In this document: piece by piece, positions 1-8,895 of the stretch
How the letters are laid out: every line of letters begins with the position of its first letter
Numbering within the stretch: the stretch's first letter is position 1
DNA from: Streptomyces sp. NBC_00091
GTDB lineage: Bacteria > Actinomycetota > Actinomycetes > Streptomycetales > Streptomycetaceae
DNA length: 64,000 nt
NCBI RefSeq assembly: GCF_026343185.1
Contig: NZ_JAPEMA010000001.1
Span: forward strand, 2,294,001 to 2,358,000
Reading direction: 5' to 3'
Notes under the pieces: model-generated
Told to the model about the DNA's origin: nothing
Databases searched by the model: none
Seen by the model: only the letters and a program-made list of their open reading frames with translations
Made by a program: the position numbers and the translations under genes

Positions 1-221
1 CTGGTGCCCTTGGGGCCGCCGCGGCGGGGGGCGGGGCGGCGCTTGGCGGCCTGGCGGGCGATGGCGTTGCTGATGCGGTTCGCCTTGTGCTTCTTGCGGT
101 CCTCGGCCTTGGGGGTGGGGCCCTTGCCCTCCAGGCCCTTGCGCCGCTGGCCACCGCTGCCGACCGTGGCGCCCTTCTTGTTGGACGTGCGGCGGTTCCT
201 GCGCTGGCTGTTCCCGGCCAT
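1..221 (-). CDS. rlmB: 23S rRNA 2'-O-ribose methyltransferase RlmB (TrmH/SpoU family), N-terminal part only
   Basis: Only the first 73 codons are in the window; the gene runs off the left edge. The visible protein starts [16 protein letters not shown] and is a very basic tail rich in Arg, Lys and Gly, as in actinobacterial RlmB-type methyltransferases before the SpoU domain. The catalytic knot domain is not visible, so the call rests on this tail and on position directly downstream of cysS on the same strand, the usual actinobacterial arrangement. The ATG at 221 opens the frame. Confidence 0.75.
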   Translation of the reverse strand, partial: MAGNSQRRNRRTSNKKGATVGSGGQRRKGLEGKGPTPKAEDRKKHKANRISNAIARQAAKRRPAPRRGGPKGT

Positions 222-269
222 GACCTCTACCTGTTTTCGTTGGTGCTGCGATATGTACGTATGAAGAGT

Positions 270-295
270 GTGCCGCCCGGAGCGCCGGGCGGCAC
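270..295 (-). terminator. hairpin between cysS and rlmB
   Basis: A perfect 11-bp stem (GTGCCGCCCGG, 270-280, pairing with 285-295) with a 4-nt loop lies in the 85-bp gap just after the cysS stop. It could end cysS transcription or attenuate read-through into rlmB. There is no long T tract. Confidence 0.6.
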
Positions 296-306
296 AACAT
301 GGCAGC

Positions 307-1707
307 TCAGCGGGGGCCGAGCGTCCACCGCGGGCCGGTCGGGCTGTCCTCGATGACCAGGCCGGACTGCTGGAGCTGGTCGCGGATGGCGTCGGCCGTC
401 GCCCAGTCCTTGCGGGCCCGGGCGGACTCGCGCTGCTCCAGGACCAGGCGTACGAGGGTGTCGACGGCCCCGTGCAGGTCCTCGCCGCGGTCGGCCTCGC
501 CGGCCCAGTGCGGGTCGAGCGGGTCCAGGCCGAGGACGGCCAGCATGGCCCGTACCTCCGACAGGCGGGCGATGGCCGCGTCCTTGTCGTCGGCGGCCAG
601 CGCGCTGTTGCCCTGGCGGACGGTGGTGTGGACGATGGCGAGCGCCTGCGGGACGCCCAGGTCGTCGTCCATCGCCTCGGCGAAGGCCGGCGGGACCTCG
701 GCGGCGGCCTCGACGGGCCCCCCCGCCTTCTCGATGACGCGCTGGTAGAAGCCCTCGATGCGCGCGAAGGCGGACTCCGCCTCGCGCAGTGCCTCCTCGC
801 TGTACTCGATCATCGACCGGTAGTGCGGGGTGCCGAGGTAGTAGCGCAGCACGATCGGGCGCCACTGCTTGACCATCTCGGAGACGAGCACCGAGTTGCC
901 GAGCGACTTCGACATCTTCTCGCCCGACATGGTGACCCAGGCGTTGTGGACCCAGTAGTTCGCGAACGCGTCGCCGAAGGCCTTGGCCTGGGCGATCTCG
1001 TTCTCGTGGTGCGGGAAGATCAGGTCCAGGCCGCCGCCGTGGATGTCGAAGGCCTCGCCGAGGTACTTGTGTGCCATGGCGGAGCATTCGAGGTGCCAGC
1101 CGGGACGGCCGCGGCCCCAGGGGGTCTCCCAGGAGGGCTCGCCGGGCTTGACGGACTTCCACATGGCGAAGTCGCGGGCGTCGCGCTTGCCGGTCTCGCC
1201 GGTGGACTCCGGCTGGCGGATGTTGTCGAGCTCCTGGCGGGAGAGCGAGAGGTAGCCGGGGTACGACTTCACGTCGAAGTAGACGTTGCCCTCGGACTCG
1301 TAGGCGTGGCCGCGCTCGATGAGCCCGCGCATCATCTCGACCATCTCGGTGACGTGTCCGGTCGCGCGGGGCTCGTAGGTGGGCGGCAGGCAGCCGAGGG
1401 CCTGGTAGCCGTCGTTGAAGGCGCGCTCGTTCTCGTAGCCGATGGACCACCAGGGACGGCGCTGCTCGGCCGACTTCGCGATGATCTTGTCGTCGATGTC
1501 CGTGACGTTGCGGATGAAGGTCACGTCGTAGCCGCGGTACGCGAACCAGCGGCGCATCATGTCGAAGTTGAGGCCGGAGCGGATGTGCCCGATGTGCGGA
1601 GCGGCCTGCACGGTCGCGCCACAGAGGTAGATCGAGACGCAGCCCTGGACGAGGGGGATGAAGTCGCGGATCTGCCGGGCGCTGGTGTCGTACAGGCGAA
1701 TAGTCAC
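307..1707 (-). CDS. cysS: cysteinyl-tRNA synthetase
   Basis: Class I aminoacyl-tRNA synthetase that charges tRNA-Cys in the cytoplasm. The protein is 466 aa, normal for the family. Near the N-terminus Cys29 is the expected first zinc ligand, followed by the HIGH-type motif PHIGH (residues 37-41). The KMSKS loop is present in the C-terminal half ([10 protein letters not shown]), and HHENEIAQ lies just before it as expected. The mycothiol ligase MshC is a close paralogue, but the full-length anticodon-binding C-terminal region and the neighbours ispF and rlmB favour CysS. The ATG at 1707 opens the protein at [11 protein letters not shown]. It is the third gene of the minus-strand ispD-ispF-cysS-rlmB series, 115 bp after ispF. 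Confidence 0.95.
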   Translation of the reverse strand: MTIRLYDTSARQIRDFIPLVQGCVSIYLCGATVQAAPHIGHIRSGLNFDMMRRWFAYRGYDVTFIRNVTDIDDKIIAKSAEQRRPWWSIGYENERAFNDGYQALGCLPPTYEPRATGHVTEMVEMMRGLIERGHAYESEGNVYFDVKSYPGYLSLSRQELDNIRQPESTGETGKRDARDFAMWKSVKPGEPSWETPWGRGRPGWHLECSAMAHKYLGEAFDIHGGGLDLIFPHHENEIAQAKAFGDAFANYWVHNAWVTMSGEKMSKSLGNSVLVSEMVKQWRPIVLRYYLGTPHYRSMIEYSEEALREAESAFARIEGFYQRVIEKAGGPVEAAAEVPPAFAEAMDDDLGVPQALAIVHTTVRQGNSALAADDKDAAIARLSEVRAMLAVLGLDPLDPHWAGEADRGEDLHGAVDTLVRLVLEQRESARARKDWATADAIRDQLQQSGLVIEDSPTGPRWTLGPR

Positions 1708-1822
1708 GGCATCCAGGGTAGTGCGCCTGTGGCAGTGCCCCGCGACCGTTTGAGGCCGCGGGGACGCTTTGCTGCCGAAGAGGTGACATCCGTAACGACC
1801 GCCTGGCAGTCGTACGTCGCGA

Positions 1823-2344
1823 TCAGCCCCGGTTCGTCCGGTAGACGAGGGCGGTGGCGATGGCGGCGAGCCCTTCGGCGCGGCCGGTGAGGCCGAGGCC
1901 GTCGGTGGTGGTGCCCGAGACGGAGACGGGGGCGCCCGCCGCCGCCGCGAGCGCCTTCTGCGCTTCGTCGCGCCGCTTGCCGATCTTCGGGCGTACGCCG
2001 ATCACCTGGATCGCGATGTTGCCGATCTCGAAGCCCTCGGCGCGGACGATGCGGGCGGCTTCCGCCAGGAGGGTGACCCCGGCGGCGCCGGACCACTCGG
2101 GGCGGGAGGTGCCGAAGTGCGCGCCGAGGTCGCCGACGCCGGCGGCGGAGAAGAGGGCGTCGCAGGCGGCGTGGGCCGCGACGTCGCCGTCGGAGTGACC
2201 GGCGAGGCCGTCCTCCCCTTCCCACAGCAGGCCGGCGCACCACAGCTCGCGGCCGGTCTCGAAGGCGTGCACGTCGGTGCCGATCCCGACGAGCGGGATC
2301 AGCGGGGGCTGGAGCGGGGGCTGGAGCCGGGGCTCAGTAGACAT
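1823..2344 (-). CDS. ispF: 2-C-methyl-D-erythritol 2,4-cyclodiphosphate synthase
   Basis: Forms the cyclic diphosphate intermediate of the MEP isoprenoid pathway from the product of IspD and IspE. The 173-aa protein has the family's metal-site motif GIGTDVHAF near residue 20 and the downstream signature [18 protein letters not shown]. Its start overlaps the end of ispD by 11 nt, so the two are probably translationally coupled. The Gln/Pro/Leu stretch before GIGTDVH is an unusual short extension, coded by a small repeat (ggctggagcggg) at about 2308-2330. Confidence 0.95.
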   Translation of the reverse strand: MSTEPRLQPPLQPPLIPLVGIGTDVHAFETGRELWCAGLLWEGEDGLAGHSDGDVAAHAACDALFSAAGVGDLGAHFGTSRPEWSGAAGVTLLAEAARIVRAEGFEIGNIAIQVIGVRPKIGKRRDEAQKALAAAAGAPVSVSGTTTDGLGLTGRAEGLAAIATALVYRTNRG

Positions 2345-3080
2345 CGGTGGCCCTCCTGCGGGCGAGTACGGCCTCGGCGAGGACCAGGTCGAGCGGGCGG
2401 GTGACCTTGAAGGCCTCCTCGTGGCCGGGGACGACCACGACGGTGACCCCGGTGCGCTCCACCATGCCGGCGTCGTCGGTGGCGCCCTCGCCGCTGACGG
2501 CGATGGCCTCGTGCGCGCGCAGCAGGGTGGCGAGGTCGAAGCCCTGCGGGGTCTGCACGGCGCGCAGCCGGGCCCGCTCGGGCGTGGCGACGACCGGCTC
2601 GGGCGCGCCGGGCTCGCCGGGCTCGACCTCCTTGACGGTGTCGGCCAGGGGCAGTGCGGGGACCACGGCGGGGGCGCCGTCGCGGACGGCCTCGATGACG
2701 GAGTCCACGGTGTCGACGGGCACCAGCGGGCGGGCCGCGTCGTGGATCAGTACGGAGGTGATGTCGGCCGGGAGCGCGTCCAGGCCGGCGCGCACGGACT
2801 CCTGGCGGGTGTCGCCGCCGGGGACGACCAGGATCTCGGTGCGGTCGGGCAGGGCGTGCTCGTCCAGGAGGTGGCGTACCTCGGCGGCCTCGCCGGGCGG
2901 GGCGACGACCACGACGAGGGCGACCGCGCGGGAGCGGGCCATGGCGCGGACGGCGTGGATCAGCATCGGGGTCCCGCCGAGGGCCCGCAGGGCCTTGGGG
3001 GCGCCGGGGCCGAGGCGTACCCCGCGGCCGGCGGCCGGGATCACCGCGGCGGTGCGGTGGGGGCGGGATTCGTCAGACAT
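2334..3080 (-). CDS. ispD: 2-C-methyl-D-erythritol 4-phosphate cytidylyltransferase
   Basis: Transfers CMP to MEP in the non-mevalonate isoprenoid pathway. The 248-aa protein begins [20 protein letters not shown], with the nucleotide-binding loop AAGRGVRLG followed by PKAL. The middle carries DAARPLVP, typical of IspD. An upstream in-frame extension is open for another 80 codons but has no family similarity, so the ATG at 3080 is chosen. The gene follows carD and precedes ispF on the same strand, the common carD-ispD-ispF order of actinobacteria. Confidence 0.93.
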   Translation of the reverse strand: MSDESRPHRTAAVIPAAGRGVRLGPGAPKALRALGGTPMLIHAVRAMARSRAVALVVVVAPPGEAAEVRHLLDEHALPDRTEILVVPGGDTRQESVRAGLDALPADITSVLIHDAARPLVPVDTVDSVIEAVRDGAPAVVPALPLADTVKEVEPGEPGAPEPVVATPERARLRAVQTPQGFDLATLLRAHEAIAVSGEGATDDAGMVERTGVTVVVVPGHEEAFKVTRPLDLVLAEAVLARRRATDVY

Positions 3081-3400
3081 CAGTAGCTCCGAGCCAGGTT
3101 TGTGACTTCGGCCGACATGGGTATGGCCTGAAGGGTGCCGGGTGCGACGCCCTCGCCCCTTCCGTGACGACCGGTCGAGCCGGCTGCCCGGACCCGGCAC
3201 GCCAGGTGAGGCCGAGCGTGGGTAGAGCGTAGGACTGTGTACGGGGGCTGCGCGGATGCAGGTCCCGGTGAAGGGTCCCGGGTGCGGGGTGCCGGGGTGC
3301 ATGGTGCCGGGTGCAGACATGCCGCAGCGCCCGGCAACAGCCCTCTCGTGAGAGAGGGTCAGTCATCGGGCACCGCGGCACACTGTGGTCGGTTCGAGCG
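3081..3400. other. 320-bp carD-ispD intergenic region
   Basis: No gene recognised. It contains a compact hairpin at 3341-3358 and imperfect GGTGC/GGGTGC repeats around 3260-3315. The short ORFs crossing it have no ribosome binding site or recognisable product. It probably holds the carD terminator and the ispDF promoter. Confidence 0.5.
3341..3358 (-). terminator. short hairpin downstream of carD
   Basis: CCCTCTC (3341-3347) pairs perfectly with GAGAGGG (3352-3358) around a GTGA tetraloop. It lies 43 bp after the carD stop on the minus strand, without a clear U tract. Confidence 0.45.
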
Positions 3401-3883
3401 TCAGGACGCGAGAACCTCGTCGAGGAGGGCCTCAGCCTTGTCCTCGTTGGTGTTTTCGGCGAGCGCGAGCTCGCTCACCAGAATCTGGCGCGCCTTCGCG
3501 AGCATGCGCTTCTCACCGGCGGAGAGACCGCGCTCACGCTCACGACGCCACAGGTCACGCACGACTTCGGCGACCTTGATGACATCGCCAGAAGCGAGCT
3601 TCTCCAGATTTGCCTTGTAGCGCCGGGACCAGTTCGTCGGCTCTTCTGCATACGGTGCGCGGAGCACCTCGAAGACCCGGTCCAGCCCGTCCTGGCCGAC
3701 TACGTCGCGAACGCCGACGAACTCCGCATTGTCCGCAGGCACACGAACCGTCAGGTCGCCCTGAGCGACCTTGAGCACCAAGTAGGTCTTGTCCACGCCT
3801 TTGATCTGACGAGTCTCAATGGCCTCGATCAGCGCGGCCCCGTGATGGGGATAGACCACGGTGTCGCCAACCTTGAACGTCAT
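3401..3883 (-). CDS. carD: CarD/CdnL-family RNA polymerase-binding transcription factor
   Basis: A 160-aa global regulator that binds the RNA polymerase beta subunit and stabilises open complexes, known mainly from Mycobacterium. The N-terminal RNAP-interaction domain starts [20 protein letters not shown]. The all-helical C-terminal DNA-binding part includes [17 protein letters not shown] and ends LLDEVLAS. Length and sequence are typical. It is the first gene of the minus-strand cluster leading to ispD-ispF. Confidence 0.92.
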   Translation of the reverse strand: MTFKVGDTVVYPHHGAALIEAIETRQIKGVDKTYLVLKVAQGDLTVRVPADNAEFVGVRDVVGQDGLDRVFEVLRAPYAEEPTNWSRRYKANLEKLASGDVIKVAEVVRDLWRRERERGLSAGEKRMLAKARQILVSELALAENTNEDKAEALLDEVLAS

Positions 3884-4437
3884 GTGACAGGTACCCCTTC
3901 CGTGGCTATCCAGGGTAACACGAGAACTGACTGTTATGAATGGCGTTTTCGCAGGTCAGGGCACATCTCGGGGCTTGACAACAGCGACACGAACGTGCTG
4001 CGAAAGGCTTCCGGAAGGGGGTATTCGCAGGTCGGAGGCGCTGTGCGGACCGGGCGAAACGACCACGTTACACCTGACGGACGCGGCCACCCGTGTGACG
4101 TACGTCCCGTTTTGCCGGGTTCCCGGACAGGAAACCGAAGTACTCCGTTCGCCTGGCGGCCACCCGTACGGAGCGGGTTCCGGCCCAATCCGGAATTGAT
4201 CACGAAGACGCGTTCGGGGGAATCCCGGAATTGATCACGCGGCGCCCTCGGGCGGGATAGCGGAATGGAAGATCGCGGGACCGGCCCAGGGCGGGGCGCG
4301 CGCTGCGGAGGGTCGGGTGCGGGGGCGGGGCGGCGGCTCGGTAACCTAAGCGCGCTGACACACCCTTAGGGCGGCTTTACCTCGGCCGTCCCGAGAGCCC
4401 GCCCGCCCGTCCGTACGTCCTAGGAGTTGCCGCAGCC
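3884..4437. other. 554-bp divergent intergenic region between carD and the lipoprotein gene
   Basis: Contains the promoters of both genes. It is less GC-rich than its surroundings near 3900-4000 and repeats GGAATTGATCACG (4191-4203 and 4227-4239). A short ORF on the plus strand here shows no recognisable protein. A typical Streptomyces AGGAG ribosome binding site precedes the 4438 gene. Confidence 0.45.
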
Positions 4438-5124
4438 GTGAGCCGCAGCCTTCGACGCGGCGCCCTCGCCGCTACCGCCGTCGTGTTCTCGATCGCCTCG
4501 CTCGCCGCGTGCGGTGCGGGCAACGACGCGCAGACTCTCGAGATCAAGCCGGACAACGCCGCTGTCACCAAGGGCGACATCAAGATCCAGAACGCCCTGG
4601 TGATCACCAAGGGCGAAAAGGGCAAGAAGGGCCCGGCCGCCGTCACGGCGACCGTCTTCAACGCCGGCGCCAAGCCCCAGACCCTGGACGGGATCACCCT
4701 TGAGGGTGGCAAGTCCAAGGTGGTCCTGAAGGCGGCCGAGGGCTCCGGCAAGATCACCGTGCCCGCCGGCGGCTCCGTGGTGCTCGGTGGCAAGGGCAAC
4801 GCCTCCGCCGTCATCGAGGGCGGCCGCGAGGCCGTCCAGAACGGCAACGTGCAGAACGTCGTCTTCCAGCTGAGCACCGCGGGTGACGTCGCGCTGGACG
4901 CCTTCGTCGTCCCGGCCACCGGCATGTACGCGGGCTACGGCCCGACCGAGGCCCCCGCCGCCCCGGGCGCCGCCCCGTCGGGCGCCCCCTCGGGCTCGGC
5001 CTCCCCCGCCGCGTCGGGCTCCCCCTCGGGCTCCCCCGCCGCCGGCGCCACCCCGTCGGGCGCCGCCTCCGGCACCCCGTCCGGCAAGCCGTCGGGCTCC
5101 CCGTCGCCCACCGCCGGGCACTGA
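4438..5124 (+). CDS. secreted lipoprotein, possibly copper-chaperone-like (DUF461/PCuAC-type)
   Basis: A 228-aa predicted lipoprotein. The signal peptide has basic residues (SRSLRR), a hydrophobic stretch and a lipobox ending LAAC, with lipidated Cys25. The mature part is a beta-rich domain of about 130 residues (VTATVFNAGAKPQTLDG), then a low-complexity tail of Ala/Pro/Ser/Gly. The middle resembles DUF461/PCuAC-like proteins annotated in Streptomyces, but the Met/His copper ligands of true PCuAC proteins are not obvious, so metal binding is unproven. The start is the GTG at 4438, 8 nt after AGGAG. The gene converges on phoP with a strong hairpin between them. Confidence 0.75.
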   Translation: MSRSLRRGALAATAVVFSIASLAACGAGNDAQTLEIKPDNAAVTKGDIKIQNALVITKGEKGKKGPAAVTATVFNAGAKPQTLDGITLEGGKSKVVLKAAEGSGKITVPAGGSVVLGGKGNASAVIEGGREAVQNGNVQNVVFQLSTAGDVALDAFVVPATGMYAGYGPTEAPAAPGAAPSGAPSGSASPAASGSPSGSPAAGATPSGAASGTPSGKPSGSPSPTAGH

Positions 5125-5139
5125 CGCCAGACAACGGGA

Positions 5140-5172
5140 AAGGGCCCCAGCCGCGACGCGGCTGGGGCCCTT
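5140..5172. terminator. bidirectional hairpin terminator between the lipoprotein gene and phoP
   Basis: A near-perfect stem of about 15 bp (5140-5155 with 5157-5172; core GGGCCCCAGCCGC) lies between two convergent genes. The plus side is followed by TTCCTTGTTT. Confidence 0.85.
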
Positions 5173-5199
5173 CCTTGTTTCCGTCCAGGCGGGGCCGGC

Positions 5200-5880
5200 T
5201 TACGGCTCGAACTTGTAGCCCAGGCCGCGGACCGTCACCAGGTAGCGCGGCGCGCCCGGGTCCGGCTCGATCTTGGCGCGGAGCCGCTTGACGTGGACGT
5301 CCAGCGTCTTGGTGTCGCCGACGTAGTCCGCGCCCCAGACCCGGTCGATGAGCTGCATGCGGGTCAGGACGCGGCCCGCGTTGCGCAGGAGCATCTCCAG
5401 CAGGTCGAACTCCTTCAGCGGGAGGTCCACCTTGGCTCCGGCGACGGTGACCACGTGCCGGTCCACGTCCATCCGTACGGGACCCGCCTCCAGGGCCGCC
5501 GGGGTGACCTCCTCCGGCTCGCCGCGGCGGCGCAGGACCGCGCGGATGCGGGCGACCAGCTCCCGGGAGGAGAAGGGCTTCGTGACGTAGTCGTCGGCTC
5601 CTATCTCCAGCCCGACGACCTTGTCGATCTCGCTGTCCTTGGCGGTCACCATGATCACGGGAACGTTGGAGCGGCCGCGCAGCTGCCGGCAGACCTCGGT
5701 GCCCGGCAGGCCGGGCAGCATCAGGTCGAGGAGGACGAGGTCGGCGCCGTTGCGCTCGAACTCGTCGAGCCCGTCGGGCCCCGTCGCGGCGATCGCGACC
5801 TCGAAGCCTTCCTTGCGGAGCATGTAGGACAGGGCGTCGCTGAAGGATTCCTCATCCTCTACGACGAGCACTCGGGTCAC
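5200..5880 (-). CDS. phoP: phosphate-regulon response regulator PhoP
   Basis: OmpR-family response regulator, 226 aa, that activates phosphate scavenging and represses secondary metabolism in Streptomyces by binding PHO boxes. The receiver domain (about 1-120) has acidic residues E8, D9 and E10 and phospho-acceptor D52 (LVLLDLMLPG), with lysine in VTKPFSS. The winged-helix domain ends GDTKTLDVHVKRLRAK and VRGLGYKFEP. From memory, the sequence is nearly identical to S. coelicolor PhoP. Its start overlaps the phoR stop by 4 nt, so phoR-phoP form one operon with phoR first. Confidence 0.96.
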   Translation of the reverse strand: MTRVLVVEDEESFSDALSYMLRKEGFEVAIAATGPDGLDEFERNGADLVLLDLMLPGLPGTEVCRQLRGRSNVPVIMVTAKDSEIDKVVGLEIGADDYVTKPFSSRELVARIRAVLRRRGEPEEVTPAALEAGPVRMDVDRHVVTVAGAKVDLPLKEFDLLEMLLRNAGRVLTRMQLIDRVWGADYVGDTKTLDVHVKRLRAKIEPDPGAPRYLVTVRGLGYKFEP

Positions 5881-7115
5881 GGAAGGACCTCCGGGGCAGG
5901 AATGACTGGTTCTGGTTCAAGCAGGGGTCTGGCGGGTTCCGGGGCCGTCGCCGGGGCCGGCGCGGCCGCCTCGGGGAGTCGCAGGGTGAACGTGGAGCCC
6001 TGGCCCTCGGAGCTCCATACCGACACCTCCCCGCCGTGCGAGGCCGCCACGTGCTTCACGATCGCGAGGCCCAGTCCGGTTCCTCCCGTGGCGCGGGAGC
6101 GGGCGGGGTCCACGCGGTAGAAGCGCTCGAAGATGCGCTCGCGGTCCTTCTCCGGGATGCCGATGCCCTGGTCGGTCACGGCTATCTCGATCAAGTCTCC
6201 ACCCGGCGCGGCCACCCGGCGCGCGGCGATGCCGACGCGGGTGCGGGCGGGGCTGTAGTTGACGGCGTTCTCCACCAGGTTCCCGAGGGCGGCGGCCAGC
6301 TGGCCCCGGTTTCCCCAGACGCGCAGGTCGGCGGTGCCGCCGGCGGCCATGGTGATCTGCTTGGAGGTGGCCGTGTGGCGGCAGCGGTCGATGGCCTCCG
6401 CCACCAGCGTGTCCACCCGTACGGGCTCGGCGTCCTCCAGCGGGTCGTCGTTCTGTACCCGGGAGAGGTCGATGAGCTCCTGCACGAGGTTGATCAGGCG
6501 GGTGGCCTCGATCTGCATGCGGCCCGCGAAGCGGCTGACCGCCTCGGGGTCGTCGGCGGCGTCCATGACCGCCTCGGAGAGCAGGGAGATCGCGCCGACC
6601 GGGGTCTTCAGCTCGTGCGACACGTTCGCGACGAAGTCGCGGCGCACCGCCTCGATGCGGCGGGCCTCGGTGAGGTCCTCGACCAGCAGGAGCACCAGCC
6701 GGGAGCCCAGCGGGGCGACGCGGGCGGAGACCGCGAGGGCTTCGCCGCGGCCGGTGCCGCGCCGGGGCAGGTCGAGCTCGATCTGGCGTATCTCGCCGTC
6801 GCGGCGGGTGTCGCGGGCCATGTGGAGCATGGGCTCCACGGCCAGCTTGCCGCCGCGGACCAGCCCGAGGGCGTACGCCGCCGAGCTGGCCTTGACCACC
6901 GCGTCCCCCTCGTCGAGGACGACGGCGGAGGAGCGGAGTACGGAGAGGACGGTGTCCACTCCGGGTGGGAGTACCGCGTTGATGTCGGGGCGCATGGAGC
7001 TCCGGGTGGGGCGGGCTTGGTCGCGCTCGCTCCAGCGGAACGCCAGCATGGCGATGACGCCGGTGCAGAGACCGGCGATCGCAGCAGCTGCGGCGACCGC
7101 CGCGTTCACGTCCAT
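5877..7115 (-). CDS. phoR: phosphate sensor histidine kinase PhoR
   Basis: 412-aa membrane kinase partner of PhoP. Residues 4-26 form one hydrophobic segment; Streptomyces PhoR has no large extracellular sensor. A PAS-like region follows (about 50-150), then the dimerisation/phosphorylation helix SHELKTPVGA with His167, and a HATPase domain with N box (GNLVENAVNYSP), DQGIGIP and GGTGLGLAIV. The C-terminus is Pro/Ala/Glu-rich. It is divergently transcribed from phoU with a candidate PHO box between them. Confidence 0.94.
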   Translation of the reverse strand: MDVNAAVAAAAAIAGLCTGVIAMLAFRWSERDQARPTRSSMRPDINAVLPPGVDTVLSVLRSSAVVLDEGDAVVKASSAAYALGLVRGGKLAVEPMLHMARDTRRDGEIRQIELDLPRRGTGRGEALAVSARVAPLGSRLVLLLVEDLTEARRIEAVRRDFVANVSHELKTPVGAISLLSEAVMDAADDPEAVSRFAGRMQIEATRLINLVQELIDLSRVQNDDPLEDAEPVRVDTLVAEAIDRCRHTATSKQITMAAGGTADLRVWGNRGQLAAALGNLVENAVNYSPARTRVGIAARRVAAPGGDLIEIAVTDQGIGIPEKDRERIFERFYRVDPARSRATGGTGLGLAIVKHVAASHGGEVSVWSSEGQGSTFTLRLPEAAAPAPATAPEPARPLLEPEPVIPAPEVLP

Positions 7116-7188
7116 GGATCCAGGTTAAGCAGGCTCGGCGACACTTCCACAGCCGTTCGGGTGGCACCTCGAACAGTCGTCGCCCAGA

Positions 7189-7221
7189 GTTCACCCTGAC
7201 GACGGGGTTGATTCACTTGTG
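7189..7221 (+). promoter_or_regulatory. candidate PHO box (PhoP operator) between phoR and phoU
   Basis: GTTCACCCTGA at 7189-7199 and ATTCACTTGTG at 7211-7221 lie exactly 22 nt apart, two 11-nt units on the same face, with a divergent unit between. This matches the known Streptomyces PhoP direct-repeat pattern (GTTCACC core). The position between divergent phoRP and phoU suits autoregulation. Confidence 0.75.
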
Positions 7222-7326
7222 ATGCCGGAGTCGGACGCGTTGGCGACCCAACGTGTCAACGTGGGGCACGACAGTCCACACAGCAGAAGTAGCGAGCAGT
7301 AGGCAAGCCGGTAGGAGAGGGACACC

Positions 7327-8004
7327 ATGCGCGACGCGTACCACGAGGAACTGGACTCGATCGGAGAAAGCCTGGTCGAGATGGCCCGGCTCGTCGGTTC
7401 CGCGATCGGGCGGGCCACGACCTCCATGCTGGACGCCGACCTGAAGCTCGCGGAGAGCGTGATCGCCGCCGACCAGAAGGTGGACGACCTCCAGCACGAC
7501 CTGGAGGCCCGTGCCATCGCGCTGCTGGCCCGCCAGCAGCCGGTCGCCACCGACCTGCGCATCGTGGTGACCTCGCTGCGGATGAGCGCGGACCTGGAGC
7601 GCAGCGGCGACCTGGCGCAGCACGTGGCGAAGCTGGCGCGGCTGCGCTTCCCGGACACGGCGGTGCCGCGTGACCTGCACGCGACGATCCTGGAGATGGG
7701 GCAGCTGGCGCAGCGCCTGATGGCGAAGGCGGCCGAGGTCATCATCACGAAGGACGTCGACCTGGCGCTCCAGCTGGAGCAGGACGACGACGAGATGGAC
7801 CACCTGCACCGCACCCTGTTCCAGCACCTGATGGACGACCGCTGGAAGCACGGCATCGAGACGGCGGTGGACGTGACCCTGCTGGGCCGCTACTACGAGC
7901 GGTTCGCGGACCACGCGGTGTCGGTGGCGAAGCGCGTGGTGTACCTGGTGACGGGTGAGCACGCGGACGAGCTGCAGCAGCCGACGCAGGTCGAGGGCGT
8001 CTGA
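7327..8004 (+). CDS. phoU: phosphate signalling protein PhoU
   Basis: 225-aa cytoplasmic helical protein that links the Pst transporter to PhoR and dampens Pho signalling. It shows the two PhoU repeats, each with a metal-binding ExxxD-type motif: DLRIVVTSLRMSADLERSGD in the first and RYYERFADHAVSVAKRVVY in the second. Length is normal. The ATG at 7327 opens MRDAYHEELDSIGESL, preceded by GGAGAGGG. It is divergent from phoRP. Confidence 0.95.
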   Translation: MRDAYHEELDSIGESLVEMARLVGSAIGRATTSMLDADLKLAESVIAADQKVDDLQHDLEARAIALLARQQPVATDLRIVVTSLRMSADLERSGDLAQHVAKLARLRFPDTAVPRDLHATILEMGQLAQRLMAKAAEVIITKDVDLALQLEQDDDEMDHLHRTLFQHLMDDRWKHGIETAVDVTLLGRYYERFADHAVSVAKRVVYLVTGEHADELQQPTQVEGV

Positions 8005-8123
8005 TCCGCCTTCGCGTCGGCACGCCCCAATGCGCCGTTGACGCGCCGGTGTGGCTGGGCATGAATGAGGGCGAAGGCACTCCGCCATAGGAAGCCCCCG
8101 TACGCCGCCTACGAGGAGGAACC

Positions 8124-8273
8124 ATGCCCGATTCCCCCGTCCCGATCACACCGGAACAGGAGCAGCCGGCCCGCCCGGAGCCCCTGAGCCTCCCGCTGCT
8201 CGCGGCCTGCGGCTGCGGTTCCGGCTGCGGCTGCGGCTGCCAGTCCGGCGCCCCCTGCCAATGCGGCGGCTGA
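8124..8273 (+). CDS. 49-aa Cys-rich metallothionein-like peptide
   Basis: A small ORF opened by ATG at 8124, 3 nt after a very strong ribosome binding site GAGGAGGA (8113-8120). The N-terminal 28 residues are Pro/Glu-rich; the last 21 contain seven Cys, mostly as alternating Cys-Gly (ACGCGSGCGCGCQ, then APCQCGG). That density suggests metal (Zn, Cu or Ni) or thiol binding, but no family is recognised with certainty. It lies 119 bp after phoU and before a strong terminator, so it may be co-transcribed with phoU or have its own promoter. A compositional accident is unlikely given the ribosome binding site and terminator. Confidence 0.65.
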   Translation: MPDSPVPITPEQEQPARPEPLSLPLLAACGCGSGCGCGCQSGAPCQCGG

Positions 8274-8291
8274 CCCCGCCCACGCAGCCCA

Positions 8292-8324
8292 AGAGGGCCC
8301 CGTCCGTTCCGGACGGGGCCCTCT
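8292..8324. terminator. bidirectional terminator hairpin after the Cys-rich gene
   Basis: A perfect 15-bp stem (8292-8306 with 8310-8324; AGAGGGCCCCGTCCG) with a TTC loop. Before the AICE inserted it would also have served gpm converging from the right, since the displaced gpm end is only 30 bp further on. Confidence 0.85.
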
Positions 8325-8353
8325 CGCGTGCCGTACGAGGCCCTGCGGGCCGC

Positions 8354-8380
8354 GGGTTACTTCTTGCCCTGGTTCTTGAC
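8354..8380. repeat. attL core: 27-bp direct repeat of the gpm 3' end
   Basis: These 27 bp are identical to 18829-18855, where they are the last codons and stop of the phosphoglycerate mutase gene. Identity stops abruptly on both sides (C versus A before, C versus G after). This is the displaced original gene end at the left junction of the AICE. The other core copy completes gpm. Confidence 0.88.
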
Positions 8381-8470
8381 CCGGCCTGGGGCTTTACCCG
8401 GCACCCTGGCCCTGACCTGCGGTCGCGCGGTCAGCGGTTGTCACCCTCGGCCACCCTTGGCCGCCGTCCC

Positions 8471-8488
8471 ACGGCCCAGGGACGGCCC
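8471..8488 (+). repeat. left arm-type repeat pair inside the AICE
   Basis: Two copies of ACGGCCCAG at 8471 and 8482 (11-nt spacing), 90 bp inside the left core. The same pair, with one mismatch over 18 nt, is at 18748-18765 near the right core in the same orientation. These are candidate arm sites for the integrase or Xis. Confidence 0.6.
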
Positions 8489-8499
8489 AGCCAAGGCAC

Positions 8500-8895
8500 T
8501 CAGCCGGTCGTCCGCCATGCCGACTTCGCTGCGGTGTGGTCCTGCCAGAGCTGGACGAGCTGCTCAGCCTGCGCCTTCGTGATGACGCCAGCCTCTACCC
8601 CAAGCGCTGTCGCTTCGCGGACAGGCACTCGCTGGATCTCCAGCATCGTCTCCGCCATCTTGTCCGCGTTCCTCGGAGTCCCTTCATGGCCATACGTCAG
8701 GTCACGAGGAAGGAAGGTCTCCACCTTGCCATCGCCGCTCTCGAAGGCAGCTCGGGTCAGCTCCACCTTCACCCTCTTGGTTCCCAGGCTCAGCACTACC
8801 CCGTGAGCGCCCTGCAAGTGGTACGGCCGGTCACTCGTGAAGGAGATGGTCACAGGATCTCCAGGAGCTAGCTGCCTGCCTTCGCGGTCATTCAT
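8500..8895 (-). CDS. AICE hypothetical protein, 131 aa
   Basis: Not recognised. The start at 8895 (MNDREGRQLAPGDPVTISF) is chosen because GGAGG lies 5 nt upstream; the frame is open 10 codons further but without such a site. The first 70 residues look like a small beta-barrel or KOW-like fold (GDPVTISFTSDRPYHLQGA, GVVLSLGTKRVKVEL). The rest is helical and charged (ADKMAETMLEIQRVPVREA). It is the leftmost element gene, reading towards attL. Confidence 0.65.
   Translation of the reverse strand: MNDREGRQLAPGDPVTISFTSDRPYHLQGAHGVVLSLGTKRVKVELTRAAFESGDGKVETFLPRDLTYGHEGTPRNADKMAETMLEIQRVPVREATALGVEAGVITKAQAEQLVQLWQDHTAAKSAWRTTG

Noticed and set aside
268..1890. Long plus-strand ORF opposite cysS
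   Set aside because: It is the antisense shadow of cysS; the product is Val/Gly/Asp-rich with no family signature, as expected for high-GC antisense frames.
8354..8380. tRNA 3' end as AICE attachment site
   Set aside because: The core repeat has no T-arm or acceptor features and matches the gpm coding sequence exactly.
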